A stretch of 64,000 nt of DNA from Pseudolabrys sp035718275 (GTDB lineage: Bacteria > Pseudomonadota > Alphaproteobacteria > Rhizobiales > Xanthobacteraceae), in the NCBI GenBank assembly GCA_035718275.1, contig DASTHI010000036.1, positions 124,001 through 188,000 of the forward strand, in the 5' to 3' direction. The translations under genes were made by a program, and so were the position numbers. This document shows, piece after piece, positions 51,196-60,655 of this stretch. How positions within the stretch are numbered: the first letter of the stretch is position 1; each line of letters begins with the position of its first letter. The notes below the pieces were generated by a model. That model was not told where the DNA came from, did not search any database, and saw only the letters and a program-made list of their open reading frames with translations.

Positions 51196-51891
51196 TCAGG
51201 CCCCGTGCAGCCGTGCCGCCGCTCGTCTGGCCAGCCATTCGGAAGCGAGCAAGGCCGCGAACGAGATGAAGATTGCGACGATGACCAGGTTGAGCGCGGC
51301 CGCATCGCCGCCCGGAACTTGGGTCAGCGTGTAGATCGCCGCCGAAATCGTTTGTGTCTCGCCGGGAATATTGGAAACGAACGTTATAGTTGCGCCAAAT
51401 TCACCCAGTGCGCGCGCGAAAGCGAGCATCATTCCCGCGATGATGCCGGGCATGGCCAATGGCAATGTCACCGTCGCGAAGGTCCAGACAGGATTGGCAC
51501 CGAGCGTCGCCGCCGCGTGCTCGAGTCGCCGGTCGATAGCCTCGATGGATAATCGCATCGCGCGCACCATAAGCGGAAATGCCATCACACCGCAGGCAAG
51601 TGCAGCGCCAGTCCAGCGGAACGAAAATACGATGCCGAAATGATCGGCGAGGAAGGCACCGACCGGCGCTTTGCGACCGAAGGTGATGAGCAGGAGATAA
51701 CCCGTCACTACTGGCGGAAGCACCAGAGGTAGATGGACGAGAGCGTCAAGCGCAGATTTACCCCAGAACGATGTGCGCGCCAGCAGAGTCGCGATTCCGA
51801 TGCCGAAAGGCATCGCAACCAGTGTCGAGACGACTGCAACCCGCAGTGATAGCTCGATTGCGGTCCAGTGCTGCGGCGAGAGTTCGAACAC
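51196..51891 (-). CDS. modB: Molybdate ABC transporter permease
   Basis: The product is 231 residues with about five membrane segments. The coupling loop is EHAAATLGANPVWTFATVTL; upstream are PLVLPPVVTGYLLLITFG and RALGEFGATITFVSNIPGE, which are diagnostic for ModB. It forms the membrane pore for molybdate (or tungstate/sulfate-like oxyanion) delivered by ModA. It starts 12 bases after the modA stop. Confidence 0.92.
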   Translation of the reverse strand: MFELSPQHWTAIELSLRVAVVSTLVAMPFGIGIATLLARTSFWGKSALDALVHLPLVLPPVVTGYLLLITFGRKAPVGAFLADHFGIVFSFRWTGAALACGVMAFPLMVRAMRLSIEAIDRRLEHAAATLGANPVWTFATVTLPLAMPGIIAGMMLAFARALGEFGATITFVSNIPGETQTISAAIYTLTQVPGGDAAALNLVIVAIFISFAALLASEWLARRAAARLHGA

Positions 51892-51903
51892 GTGCGGTGC
51901 CGC

Positions 51904-52689
51904 TTACGACACGGGTCTAATCAGGAAACTGAAGCCGTATTTTTTGAAGATCGCTTTGGCGGCTGGAGTCTGCAAAAAATGAAGATATCGCGAGACATTT
52001 CGATTTGTCGTGGTGGCGGTTTGTGCGACAGGGTAAGTGATCGGCGGATAAGATCCATCGGGAAATACACCGATGATCTTCACCTTGGGCTCGACCTTTG
52101 CGTCGGTTTCGTAGACGATGCCAATCGGCGTTTCATCGCGAGCGACGAACGCAAGAGTGGCCCGAACATTTTCGGCCTGCGCAAGCTTCCGCTCGGCTGC
52201 CATCCAAGCACCCAATTTCTCAAGTGCGGCCTTGGCATAGCGTCCGGCTGGCACTGCATTGACGTCCGCGATTGCAATGCGGCCCGAGCCGGCAAGCTCC
52301 GCAACGTCGAAGCCCTGGCTAATGGCCACACTGGCGATCTTGGAACCTGCCGGGGCGATCAATACCAACTTGTTGCCCAGCAGGTTGACGCGGGTATCCG
52401 GCTTGATGAGGTTTCGATCAGCCAGATAGTCCATCCATTGCAAGTCGGCCGAAAAAAATACGTCGGCCGGCGCGGCCTGTTCGATCTGCTTGGCGAGCGC
52501 CGAGCTCGCAGCATAACTCGCCGTCACCTGGACCCCGCTCGCTTTCGTAAAGGCGCCATTCGTGTCATCGAGTGCATTCTTCAGCGATGCCGCGGCAAAC
52601 ACGGTGATATGGTCCTGCGCGAGCAACCGCTGCGGTGCGCCCGCAACCACAACCAGAAAGCTGAAAAAAGCAAAAAGTTTCACGAGCAT
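51904..52689 (-). CDS. modA: Molybdate-binding periplasmic protein
   Basis: The product is 261 residues with a signal peptide ending near LLA-QD. The mature protein shows the ModA blocks ITVFAAASLKNALDD, SYAASSALAKQIEQ, PADVFFSADLQWMDYL and GIVYETDAK. It binds molybdate or tungstate for ModB/ModC. GGAGAACCGCC precedes the ATG. No ModE palindrome is visible in the 165 bases between it and the divergent GMC gene. Confidence 0.92.
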   Translation of the reverse strand: MLVKLFAFFSFLVVVAGAPQRLLAQDHITVFAAASLKNALDDTNGAFTKASGVQVTASYAASSALAKQIEQAAPADVFFSADLQWMDYLADRNLIKPDTRVNLLGNKLVLIAPAGSKIASVAISQGFDVAELAGSGRIAIADVNAVPAGRYAKAALEKLGAWMAAERKLAQAENVRATLAFVARDETPIGIVYETDAKVEPKVKIIGVFPDGSYPPITYPVAQTATTTNRNVSRYLHFLQTPAAKAIFKKYGFSFLIRPVS

Positions 52690-52854
52690 GGCGGTTCTCC
52701 GGCCATCGACACAAAGTCGGGCTAGGGCTGAGATTTCGGAACCGCCGTTCCGTGCCAAGGCAGCACACGCGCGGTGCACCGCCTATTGCAAACCTTAGCA
52801 ACAAGGGCCGATGAAGGTAAAGTCTAGGGGCAGAGAAAGGAGCCTGTCACGGTC

Positions 52855-54477
52855 GTGAATCGCATAGAAGGTGAATTCGACTACATTGTCGTGGGTGCGG
52901 GATCTGCCGGCTGCGTGCTGGCCAACAGGCTTTCCGCCAATCCCGGCAACCGCGTCCTGCTGCTTGAGGCGGGCGGGAAAGACAACTGGATCTGGTTTCA
53001 TGTGCCAGTTGGTTATCTTTTCGCCATTGGCAACCCGCGGGCCGACTGGATGTTTAAGACCGAGCCGGAGCCCGGATTGAACGGGCGGATTTTGAATTAC
53101 CCCCGCGGCAAGGTAATCGGCGGCTCATCGGCCATCAATGGCATGATCTACATGATCGGCCAGTCGCACGATTACGATAACTGGCGTCAGTTGGGGTTGC
53201 CGGGATGGTCATGGGATGACGTTCGTCCGTACTTCAGAAAGCACGTCGATCATTTCCTGAAATCCGAGCATCACGCTTCAGGCGGCGAATGGAGAGTCGA
53301 ATACCCGCGCCTAAGCTGGGAAATCCTCGATGCTTTCCGAAACGCTGCCAATCAGTACGGCATCCCCAGCGTCGATGACTTCAACACGGGCGACAACGAA
53401 GGGATCTGTTATTTCCATGTCAATCAGCGGCGTGGGCGCCGCTGGTCCGCTGCGCGCGGTTTTCTCAAACCGGTTCTGCATCGCAGCAATCTTAGGCTCG
53501 AGACCGGCTGCCTGGTGGAAGGGATCGAATTTCAGGGGCGACGAGCAATCTCCGTGCGCTGGCGACAGAACGGCGAGAAGCGCTCAGCCCAATGTAGAGG
53601 TGAGATCATATTGGCCGCCGGCGCAATCGGCTCACCGCATCTAATGATGCTTTCCGGAATTGGGCCCGCGGGTCAACTCTCGCAATTCGGAATTCCCGTT
53701 GTGCTCGACCGGCCCGGAGTCGGTGCAAACCTGCACGATCATTTGCAGCTTCGAATGATTTTCAGGGTCTCGGGCGTCAAGACTTTGAATGAAAGCTATT
53801 CCTCCATTCTTAATCGGCTCGGAATGGGACTTGATTACGCGCTGCGCAGGCGTGGCCCATTGAGCATGGCGCCGTCCCAGCTTGGTGCGTTCACCAGGTC
53901 GGATCCAATGCACGAACGTCCAAACATTCAGTACCACGTGCAGCCCCTTTCGCTCGACAAGTTTGGAGAACCTTTGCATGATTTTCCGGCATTCACGGCC
54001 AGCGTCACCAATATCCGTCCGACCAGCCGTGGGGCTCTCACGCTGAAGTCCCGCGATCCGCAGGCGCCGCCGGCTATCAGTCCGAACTATCTGTCAACTC
54101 CTGAGGACCGGCGCGTCGCCGCCGAGTCGATCCGAATCACCCGTAAAATCGTGGCGCAACCCGCGCTCAAAAAATATTTTCCTGTCGAGTTTCTGCCAGG
54201 GGATGTAGCGCGAGACGACGATGAGGCAAGTCTGGTCAAGGCCGCAGGCGATATAGGAACGACCATTTTTCATCCCGTCGGAACTGCGCGAATGGGGCGC
54301 AATGAGGATGTGCGGGCAGTCGTCGATACACGGTTGCGCGTGATTGGTGTTGATCGATTGCGGGTTGTCGATGCGTCCGTGATGCCGTCGATTACGTCTG
54401 GCAACACCAATTCGCCCACGATCATGATTGCGGAAAAGGGTGCTGCAATGATTTTGGAGGACCAAAAAGGTCTATAG
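52855..54477 (+). CDS. GMC-family FAD oxidoreductase (choline dehydrogenase-like)
   Basis: The product is 540 residues. The FAD motif VVGAGSAGCVLANRLS is at the N-terminus; the GMC signature PRGKVIGGSSAINGMIY and the GEIILAAGAIGSPHLMMLSG block follow. The catalytic histidine is H473 in HPVGTARMG, and the C-terminal SGNTNSPTIMIAEK closes the FAD site. It oxidises an alcohol to an aldehyde or ketone; choline is only one possible substrate, and no betaine genes lie near. The start is GTG 52855, with AAAGGAG rather far upstream. It is divergent from modA. Confidence 0.9.
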   Translation: MNRIEGEFDYIVVGAGSAGCVLANRLSANPGNRVLLLEAGGKDNWIWFHVPVGYLFAIGNPRADWMFKTEPEPGLNGRILNYPRGKVIGGSSAINGMIYMIGQSHDYDNWRQLGLPGWSWDDVRPYFRKHVDHFLKSEHHASGGEWRVEYPRLSWEILDAFRNAANQYGIPSVDDFNTGDNEGICYFHVNQRRGRRWSAARGFLKPVLHRSNLRLETGCLVEGIEFQGRRAISVRWRQNGEKRSAQCRGEIILAAGAIGSPHLMMLSGIGPAGQLSQFGIPVVLDRPGVGANLHDHLQLRMIFRVSGVKTLNESYSSILNRLGMGLDYALRRRGPLSMAPSQLGAFTRSDPMHERPNIQYHVQPLSLDKFGEPLHDFPAFTASVTNIRPTSRGALTLKSRDPQAPPAISPNYLSTPEDRRVAAESIRITRKIVAQPALKKYFPVEFLPGDVARDDDEASLVKAAGDIGTTIFHPVGTARMGRNEDVRAVVDTRLRVIGVDRLRVVDASVMPSITSGNTNSPTIMIAEKGAAMILEDQKGL

Positions 54478-54506
54478 TTTGCTCAGAGATGAATGGAGGG
54501 GGTGTC

Positions 54507-55073
54507 ATGAATCTCGTCGAGAGAATCAAGGGGATACTGCTGCGACCGAAGTCGGAATGGCCAGCGATCGAGCGCGAGCCGCGTGATGCGGGCTATCTTT
54601 TTTCCAACTACGTCGCGATAGTCGCTGCCATTCCGCCGGTCTGCGCCTTTATCGGCACTTCGATCATTGGTTTTGGGCCGTACCGGGTCGGCATCGTGAC
54701 CGGACTCCTCCACGCCATTGTGGTCTACGTGCTGACGCTGGTCGGCGTGTTTGTGGTGGCCTATGTGATCGATTTCCTTGCCGGTACTTTCAGCGCGCGC
54801 AAGAATCTCGAGAACGCAATGCGAGTGTCAGCCTATGCGCCTACCGCGGCTTGGGTGGCCGGTGTATTCAACATCATTCCGGTGCTGTCATTCCTCTCGA
54901 TTCTCGGGCTTTACAGCCTTTACTTGCTCCATACCGGCCTCGTTGCGCTGATGCAGCCGGCTCCGGACAAGGCCGTGATCTATACAATTGCGGTGATCGT
55001 CTGTGTGATCATCGTCTGGATCATCATTTTCGCCATTCCGGCAGCCCTGTTCGGGATGGGAATGATGATGTAG
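54507..55073 (+). CDS. Yip1-domain integral membrane protein
   Basis: The product is 188 residues. NLVERIKGILLRPKSEWPAI at the N-terminus and five hydrophobic segments (for instance GIVTGLLHAIVVYVLTLVGV and VIYTIAVIVCVIIVWIIIFA) match bacterial Yip1-family proteins. Their role in bacteria is not established. GGAGGGGG precedes ATG 54507. It starts about 30 bases after the GMC stop on the same strand and converges with the AceE-like gene with a 6-base gap. Confidence 0.82.
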   Translation: MNLVERIKGILLRPKSEWPAIEREPRDAGYLFSNYVAIVAAIPPVCAFIGTSIIGFGPYRVGIVTGLLHAIVVYVLTLVGVFVVAYVIDFLAGTFSARKNLENAMRVSAYAPTAAWVAGVFNIIPVLSFLSILGLYSLYLLHTGLVALMQPAPDKAVIYTIAVIVCVIIVWIIIFAIPAALFGMGMMM

Positions 55074-55079
55074 CCGCTC

Positions 55080-57497
55080 TCAGGGCAGCGCTTTCAGATG
55101 TCGAATCGGGCGCCCGGGGGCGATTGCTTCCGCAGCCGCGATGATGGCATTCGCGTCGATGCCGTAGTGCCGGTATAGATCGGCGATAGTGCCAGTCTGA
55201 CCGAAATGCTCGACCCCAAGAGGGCGGACCCGATGGCCCGCCACCGCTCCGAGCCACGCCAGCGCCGCCGGATGGCCATCGAGTACGGTGACGATGCCAC
55301 AATAGGCAGGCACATCCTTGAGTAGCCGTTCGATATGGGATCGCGCGTGCACAAGGCCGCGCTCGCGGGCGCGTTGCGCGGCGGTCCAGCCGGCATTGAG
55401 ACGATCGGCTGACGTAATCGCCAAGAGCCCCAGGTCGCGGCGATCTTCAGCCATCAGGCCGGTCGCCTCGATCGCTTCCGGCGCAACTGCGCCTGTATAA
55501 GCAACGACCACTTGGCAGTTCGGCCCCGGCTTGCGATGCCAATAAGCTCCGTCGACGATCTGCTGGTGCAATTCGGGCGTCATCGGACGCCTTATCTGCT
55601 CGATGGGGCGCGTCGACAGGCGCAGGTAGACCGACCCTCCGGTCTCGTCTCGCAACCAATTCCGCTCAGAAGGCGCAGCGTCCCCGTCCTTCTGAATGTA
55701 GCTGAAGGCCCAGCGCATGATCGCTGCCAGCTCGTCGACATATGCCGGCTCAAAGCTTGCCAATCCGTCCTGGGCCATGCCGATCAGCGGTTCGGCAATG
55801 GACTGATGTGCGCCGCCTTCAGCCGCAAGCGTTATTCCGGAAGGGGTGCCGACAACGACAAACCGCGCGTCTTGGTAGCAGGCATAATTCAGAGCATCGA
55901 GCCCTCGCGCGATGAATGGATCGTATAAGGTACCGATGGGCAGCAGCCGCTCGCCGAAAATAGTGTGCGAAAGTCCCAAGGCCGAAAGCAGGATGAACAG
56001 ATTGGTCTCGGCAATACCCAGTTCGATATGCTGGCCTTTGGGCGAGAATTCCCAATTGAAGGTTGATGGAATTTGCTCGCGCTTGAACGTGTCGGACATG
56101 GCCTCGCGGGCAAACAGGCTTCGCCGGTTCACCCACGGCCCGAGATTTGTGGACACCGTCACGTCGGGCGATGTTGTCACGATCCGGCGGGCGAACTCGT
56201 CGTCTTTGCGGCCGATCTCATTGAGAATGGCGCCAAAGCCGGTTTGTGTCGACATGACAGGTTGAATCGTGACCTCGATTGCCTGGGGGACGTCGATTAC
56301 AGGAGCGGTCAGCCGCCGCGGTTGCTCTGCGCCGATCGGCACACGCGCGAGAAAAGAATTCAGCTGTTCGGCCGGGAGTGAAAGACCCTCGAACTTGTCC
56401 CATTCGTGGCCGAGCCGCACATTCATGGCTTGCCTGAACGTCTCCATCTGTTGCGGTGTCATTAGGCCGGCGTGATTGTCCTTGTGGCCTGCAAACGGAA
56501 GGCCGAATCCCTTTACCGTGTAGCAGATGAAGCACGTCGGCCGTTCCGGATCTGCGTTCCGGAAGGCTTCCAGCAAGGACGGCAGGTCGTGGCCGCCGAG
56601 ATTGTTCATCAGCGCGGCGAGTTCATCGTCGCTGCGCTTCTCGATTAGTCTCGAGACGTCGCCTCGGTCCCCGATTTCGTCATTCAGCCGCTTTCGCCAG
56701 GCGGCGCCCCCGGCAAAAATGAGCGCCGAATAAAGTTGATTAGGGCAGTTGTCGATCCATTTTCGAAGTGTCTCTCCGCCCGGCTCCCTGAATGCTGCCT
56801 GCTGGCGTGATCCGTGCTTTACGATCGCCACATCCCAGCCGAAATTCTTGAACAGCTGCTCGTAACGTTCCCACAAGCCTTCTCGCACGACCGCATCGAG
56901 GCTCTGGCGATTGTAGTCGATAATCCACCAGCAGTTCCGCAGACCTTGTTTCCAGCCTTCCAGCATCGCTTCGAAGATATTGCCTTCGTCGAGTTCGGCG
57001 TCACCGACGAGCGCCACCATGCGACCTTCCGGACGCTCAAGCCCCCAACCATGCGCGCGCACATAGTCCTGCGTCAGGGATGAAAACAAGGTTTGGGCAA
57101 CTCCCAAACCGACGGAGCCGGTAGAGAAATCAACGTCGTCAGCATCCTTTGTTCGCGATGGGTAGCTTTGCGCCCCTTTGTAGCCTCGAAATGCTTCCAG
57201 CCGCTCGCGCGTTTGGCGACCGAGCAAATACTGAATGGCGTGGAAGATGGGGCTGGCGTGCGGCTTGACGGCCACGCGGTCCTGCGCCCGCAGAACGTCG
57301 AAGTAAAGAGCAGTCATGATGGTGGCAAGTGAGGCGCTTGATGCCTGGTGACCGCCGACCTTCACGCCATCGAGATTTTCTCGCAGGTGATTGGCATTGT
57401 GAATCATCCAGCTCGCGAGCCAGAGAACCTTGCGCTCCAAGGCGGCAAGAATGTCCAGCTTCTTGCTTTCGCTGATGTCGCTCGAACTCTTGGCCAT
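55080..57497 (-). CDS. AceE-like homodimeric pyruvate dehydrogenase E1 / transketolase-type protein
   Basis: The product is 805 residues, shorter than E. coli AceE (about 887) but colinear with it. Conserved points are KVGGHQASSAS, HASPIFHAIQY, the thiamine-diphosphate motif GDAELDEGN ending in DYNRQSLD, IELGIAETNLFILLSALGL with the activating glutamate, EGGAHQSI, and the C-terminal EHFGQTGTIADLYRHYGID. It should decarboxylate a 2-oxoacid. No E2 or E3 partner is next to it, and the window's other E1 (29346-31348) is of the unrelated two-subunit type. Whether it works with a lipoyl E2, or alone as a transketolase-like enzyme, cannot be told. Confidence 0.82.
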   Translation of the reverse strand: MAKSSSDISESKKLDILAALERKVLWLASWMIHNANHLRENLDGVKVGGHQASSASLATIMTALYFDVLRAQDRVAVKPHASPIFHAIQYLLGRQTRERLEAFRGYKGAQSYPSRTKDADDVDFSTGSVGLGVAQTLFSSLTQDYVRAHGWGLERPEGRMVALVGDAELDEGNIFEAMLEGWKQGLRNCWWIIDYNRQSLDAVVREGLWERYEQLFKNFGWDVAIVKHGSRQQAAFREPGGETLRKWIDNCPNQLYSALIFAGGAAWRKRLNDEIGDRGDVSRLIEKRSDDELAALMNNLGGHDLPSLLEAFRNADPERPTCFICYTVKGFGLPFAGHKDNHAGLMTPQQMETFRQAMNVRLGHEWDKFEGLSLPAEQLNSFLARVPIGAEQPRRLTAPVIDVPQAIEVTIQPVMSTQTGFGAILNEIGRKDDEFARRIVTTSPDVTVSTNLGPWVNRRSLFAREAMSDTFKREQIPSTFNWEFSPKGQHIELGIAETNLFILLSALGLSHTIFGERLLPIGTLYDPFIARGLDALNYACYQDARFVVVGTPSGITLAAEGGAHQSIAEPLIGMAQDGLASFEPAYVDELAAIMRWAFSYIQKDGDAAPSERNWLRDETGGSVYLRLSTRPIEQIRRPMTPELHQQIVDGAYWHRKPGPNCQVVVAYTGAVAPEAIEATGLMAEDRRDLGLLAITSADRLNAGWTAAQRARERGLVHARSHIERLLKDVPAYCGIVTVLDGHPAALAWLGAVAGHRVRPLGVEHFGQTGTIADLYRHYGIDANAIIAAAEAIAPGRPIRHLKALP

Positions 57498-57520
57498 CGG
57501 ACCTGATTTTATGATTACCT

Positions 57521-58540
57521 CTACTTCGCGCCATCAGCGGCGATGCTGGTCTTCCTGGCTGGGGCCTCAAGGACCGTTTTGCACGCCGCCGGAAGGTCGG
57601 CCAGCATGATCTGCTTTGGCGGCTTGGTCGGCGTCACGACCTTCCGGTGAAGCACCTTGTCGGAGAACCAATAGTCGAGCTCCTTGGCGCTGCAGCCATC
57701 GGTCCCCGAAACGGGCGTTTGCGCGCGGCACTGGGGAGAATCAGACGGACAGCGCAACCGCACATGGATGTGATCGTGATGGCCATACCATGGCCGCACC
57801 TTCGCCATCCAGGCGTGGTGGTGTTTGTCCTCGACGCGGCACAGTTCTTTCTTGATTGCGGCATTGACCAGGACCCGCTCGACTTCGGGTTGCTGTGCGG
57901 CCGTCCGAATAAAATCGACGTGCTGAGGCGTCCAGGTCTGCGGATTGAGATGCTTCCAATCTGCGGAGACCAGATTGCTCGCCGGAATCGTGTCCCTTTC
58001 CTGCTTCGTCAGAATACGATCCGGCATCGGCATGAACCAGATGTCGACATCAAGACCTGTCTGATGGCTCGCGTGGTCGGAAACGGCAGGGCCGCCGCGC
58101 GGCTGCGCCATGTCGCCGACGAGAATGCCCTTCCAGCCCGTCGCTTTCGCTGCAAGCGGGGCAAATCTTTCGAGGAATCGGACGAGGCTCGGATGACCCC
58201 AATTGCGATTGCGGGAAAGCCGCATCACCTGCCAGTTGGGGCCATTCGCCGGCAGCTCAATCCCGCCGGCAAGACAGCCGCGCGGATAATATCCGATGGC
58301 CGTCGATTTGCCTTGCGACGGCAGTTGCTTGCTGCCGAAGAGATATTTGGCCGGCACGGATTTCTCTTTTGCGGTTTTGTCTTTCGTCGTCTCGTCGATT
58401 GGCGGCTTCTCCGGTGGCAAGGGTGAAGGCGCTGCCGCTGCTGCTCTTTGCGCGATCGCGACGTCCGGAGCCACCGTTATTGCAGCGACTAAGCCAGAAA
58501 AAGCGAAAGCGACCAGGATGAGGATTCTCACGGCCATCAT
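57521..58540 (-). CDS. mepA: Penicillin-insensitive murein endopeptidase MepA
   Basis: The product is 339 residues. A signal peptide (first 30 residues, near AIAQ) and a Pro/Lys-rich linker (residues 33-64) precede the peptidase domain. The LAS-type zinc site is seen as H159 and D166 (SHQTGLDVDIWF) and the HDHIHV block. MepA cuts D-Ala-meso-DAP cross-links in peptidoglycan in the periplasm. It is upstream of the AceE-like gene on the same strand, probably without functional link. Confidence 0.92.
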   Translation of the reverse strand: MMAVRILILVAFAFSGLVAAITVAPDVAIAQRAAAAAPSPLPPEKPPIDETTKDKTAKEKSVPAKYLFGSKQLPSQGKSTAIGYYPRGCLAGGIELPANGPNWQVMRLSRNRNWGHPSLVRFLERFAPLAAKATGWKGILVGDMAQPRGGPAVSDHASHQTGLDVDIWFMPMPDRILTKQERDTIPASNLVSADWKHLNPQTWTPQHVDFIRTAAQQPEVERVLVNAAIKKELCRVEDKHHHAWMAKVRPWYGHHDHIHVRLRCPSDSPQCRAQTPVSGTDGCSAKELDYWFSDKVLHRKVVTPTKPPKQIMLADLPAACKTVLEAPARKTSIAADGAK

Positions 58541-58733
58541 GCAGGGTTCCCGATCTGTGTGCTGCCCGAAGCGAATTCTCTTCTTCTCAGGCTATCACAA
58601 ATCGCACGAAAGTGCCCGTCTTCGCTGCTTCGGCTGTCTGCGCGATTTCGCGCCGTGCCGGTTCGATTTCGGCTTGGGTGGAGTTTAGTGTTCGCCGTGA
58701 ACCGTTATCGCGGGGTTATGCCGTCGGTCTACG

Positions 58734-60539
58734 CTACACATCGACCTTCAATGCGGCGATGAACGCTTCCTGGGGAATATCGACCTTGCCGAATTGCCGC
58801 ATGCGCTTCTTGCCCTCCTTCTGCTTCTCAAGCAGCTTGCGCTTGCGGGTGGCATCGCCGCCGTAGCACTTGGCCGTGACGTCTTTGCGAAAGGCGCGCA
58901 CGGTCTCGCGCGCTATGATTTTACCGCCAATCGCCGCCTGGATAGGCACCTGGAACATATGCGGTGGAATGAGCTCCTTGAGCTTCTCGGCCATCGCCCT
59001 GCCTCTTGATTCCGCCCGCGTGCGGTGCACGAGCATAGCCAACGCATCGACCGGCTCTCCGTTTACCAGCATCTGCAGCTTGACGAGGTCTGCGGGCCGA
59101 TAGTCGGTCAGGTGGTAGTCGAAGGATGCGTAGCCGCGCGAGACCGATTTGAGGCGATCGTAAAAGTCGAAGACAACCTCATTCAGCGGCAGGTCGTATT
59201 TCACCATCGCGCGATTGCCGACATAAGTGAGTTCCTTCTGCTCGCCACGCCGGTCCTGGCAAAGTTTCAGCACGGATCCCAGGTATTCGTCGGGAGTCAG
59301 AATCGTGGCCTCGATCCAGGGCTCCTGCATTTCGTCGATGTGGTTCGGATCGGGCATATCGACGGGGTTGTGTATTTCGATCTCCTTCCCGTTGCTCAGC
59401 TTGATTTTGTAGATGACCGAGGGCGCCGTCGCGATCAGGTCGAGGTTGAACTCGCGCGATAAACGTTCCTGGATTATTTCCAGATGCAGCAGACCCAGGA
59501 ATCCGCAACGAAAGCCGAATCCGAGTGCTGCCGATGTTTCCATCTCATACGTGAAGCTCGCGTCATTGAGGCGAAGCTTGCCCATCGCGGCGCGCAGGTC
59601 CTCGAACTGAGCTGCGTCGACGGGAAAAAGACCACAGAAGACCACCGGTACGGCCGGGCGAAAGCCGGGCAGAGGACTTTGCACCGGCTTTCGATCATCG
59701 GTGATCGTGTCGCCGACGCGCGTGTCCGCAACCTCCTTGATCGCGGCAGTGAGCATGCCGATTTCTCCGGGACCAAGCTCGTCAACCGGCGTCAGCTTGG
59801 GCGTGAACACACCCGTTCGATCGACGTCATAGGCCGCGTTCGTTCCCATCATCCGGATGCGCTGGCCTTTCCTGAGGACGCCGTCGACGATGCGCACGAG
59901 CACCACGACACCCAGGTAGACGTCGTACCAGCTGTCGACGAGAAGCGCTTTGAGTGGGGCTTCGCGGTCTCCCTTGGGTGGAGGCAATCGCGTGACGATC
60001 GCCTCCAGCACTTCCGGCACGTTGAGCCCCGTTTTGGCGGAAATCTCGATCGCGTTTGAGGCGTCAAGCCCGATCACGTCCTCGATCTGCTGCTTCACCT
60101 TCGCTGGTTCGGCCGCGGGCAAGTCGACCTTGTTGAGCACGGGCACGATCTCATGCCCGTTATCGATCGCCTGGTAAACATTGGCGAGGGTCTGCGCCTC
60201 GACACCTTGGCTCGCATCCACCACCAGGAGTGAGCCCTCGCAGGCGGCAAGCGAGCGATTGACCTCGTAGGCGAAATCCACATGCCCGGGCGTGTCGATC
60301 AGATTGAGCGTGTAAGCCTGGCCGTCGCGGGCCACGTAGTTGAGCCGGACGGTTTGTGCCTTGATGGTGATACCGCGCTCGCGCTCGATGTCCATCGAAT
60401 CGAGCACCTGCTCCTTCATCTCGCGCTCCGTAAGCCCGCCTGTGAGTTGAATCAGGCGGTCGGCAAGCGTCGACTTGCCGTGATCGATGTGCGCGACAAT
60501 AGAAAAGTTGCGGATGTTCTGGATTGGCCTTGCCGTCAT
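58734..60539 (-). CDS. lepA: Elongation factor 4 (LepA), ribosomal back-translocase GTPase
   Basis: The product is 601 residues, the normal length. The G-domain motifs are AHIDHGKSTLADRL, DTPGHVDF and NKVDLPAA. The LepA-specific C-terminal domain is seen in PIQAAIGGKIIARETVRAFRK-type sequence and the end KRKLLEKQKEGKKRMRQFG. It is a translational GTPase that rescues stalled ribosomes. It lies between mepA and ahcY on the minus strand with 116 to 193-base gaps in which I see no gene. Confidence 0.97.
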   Translation of the reverse strand: MTARPIQNIRNFSIVAHIDHGKSTLADRLIQLTGGLTEREMKEQVLDSMDIERERGITIKAQTVRLNYVARDGQAYTLNLIDTPGHVDFAYEVNRSLAACEGSLLVVDASQGVEAQTLANVYQAIDNGHEIVPVLNKVDLPAAEPAKVKQQIEDVIGLDASNAIEISAKTGLNVPEVLEAIVTRLPPPKGDREAPLKALLVDSWYDVYLGVVVLVRIVDGVLRKGQRIRMMGTNAAYDVDRTGVFTPKLTPVDELGPGEIGMLTAAIKEVADTRVGDTITDDRKPVQSPLPGFRPAVPVVFCGLFPVDAAQFEDLRAAMGKLRLNDASFTYEMETSAALGFGFRCGFLGLLHLEIIQERLSREFNLDLIATAPSVIYKIKLSNGKEIEIHNPVDMPDPNHIDEMQEPWIEATILTPDEYLGSVLKLCQDRRGEQKELTYVGNRAMVKYDLPLNEVVFDFYDRLKSVSRGYASFDYHLTDYRPADLVKLQMLVNGEPVDALAMLVHRTRAESRGRAMAEKLKELIPPHMFQVPIQAAIGGKIIARETVRAFRKDVTAKCYGGDATRKRKLLEKQKEGKKRMRQFGKVDIPQEAFIAALKVDV

Positions 60540-60655
60540 GGCGCGCAGATAACACCCGGTCTGCGGCGCTTCAAGCTAGCGTGATCGCTGCCTGGGTGCG
60601 GGGCCTTGCGGGGGCCGGAACGACCGACCACCCAGTTCGCGGACAGGCTGGCGCT

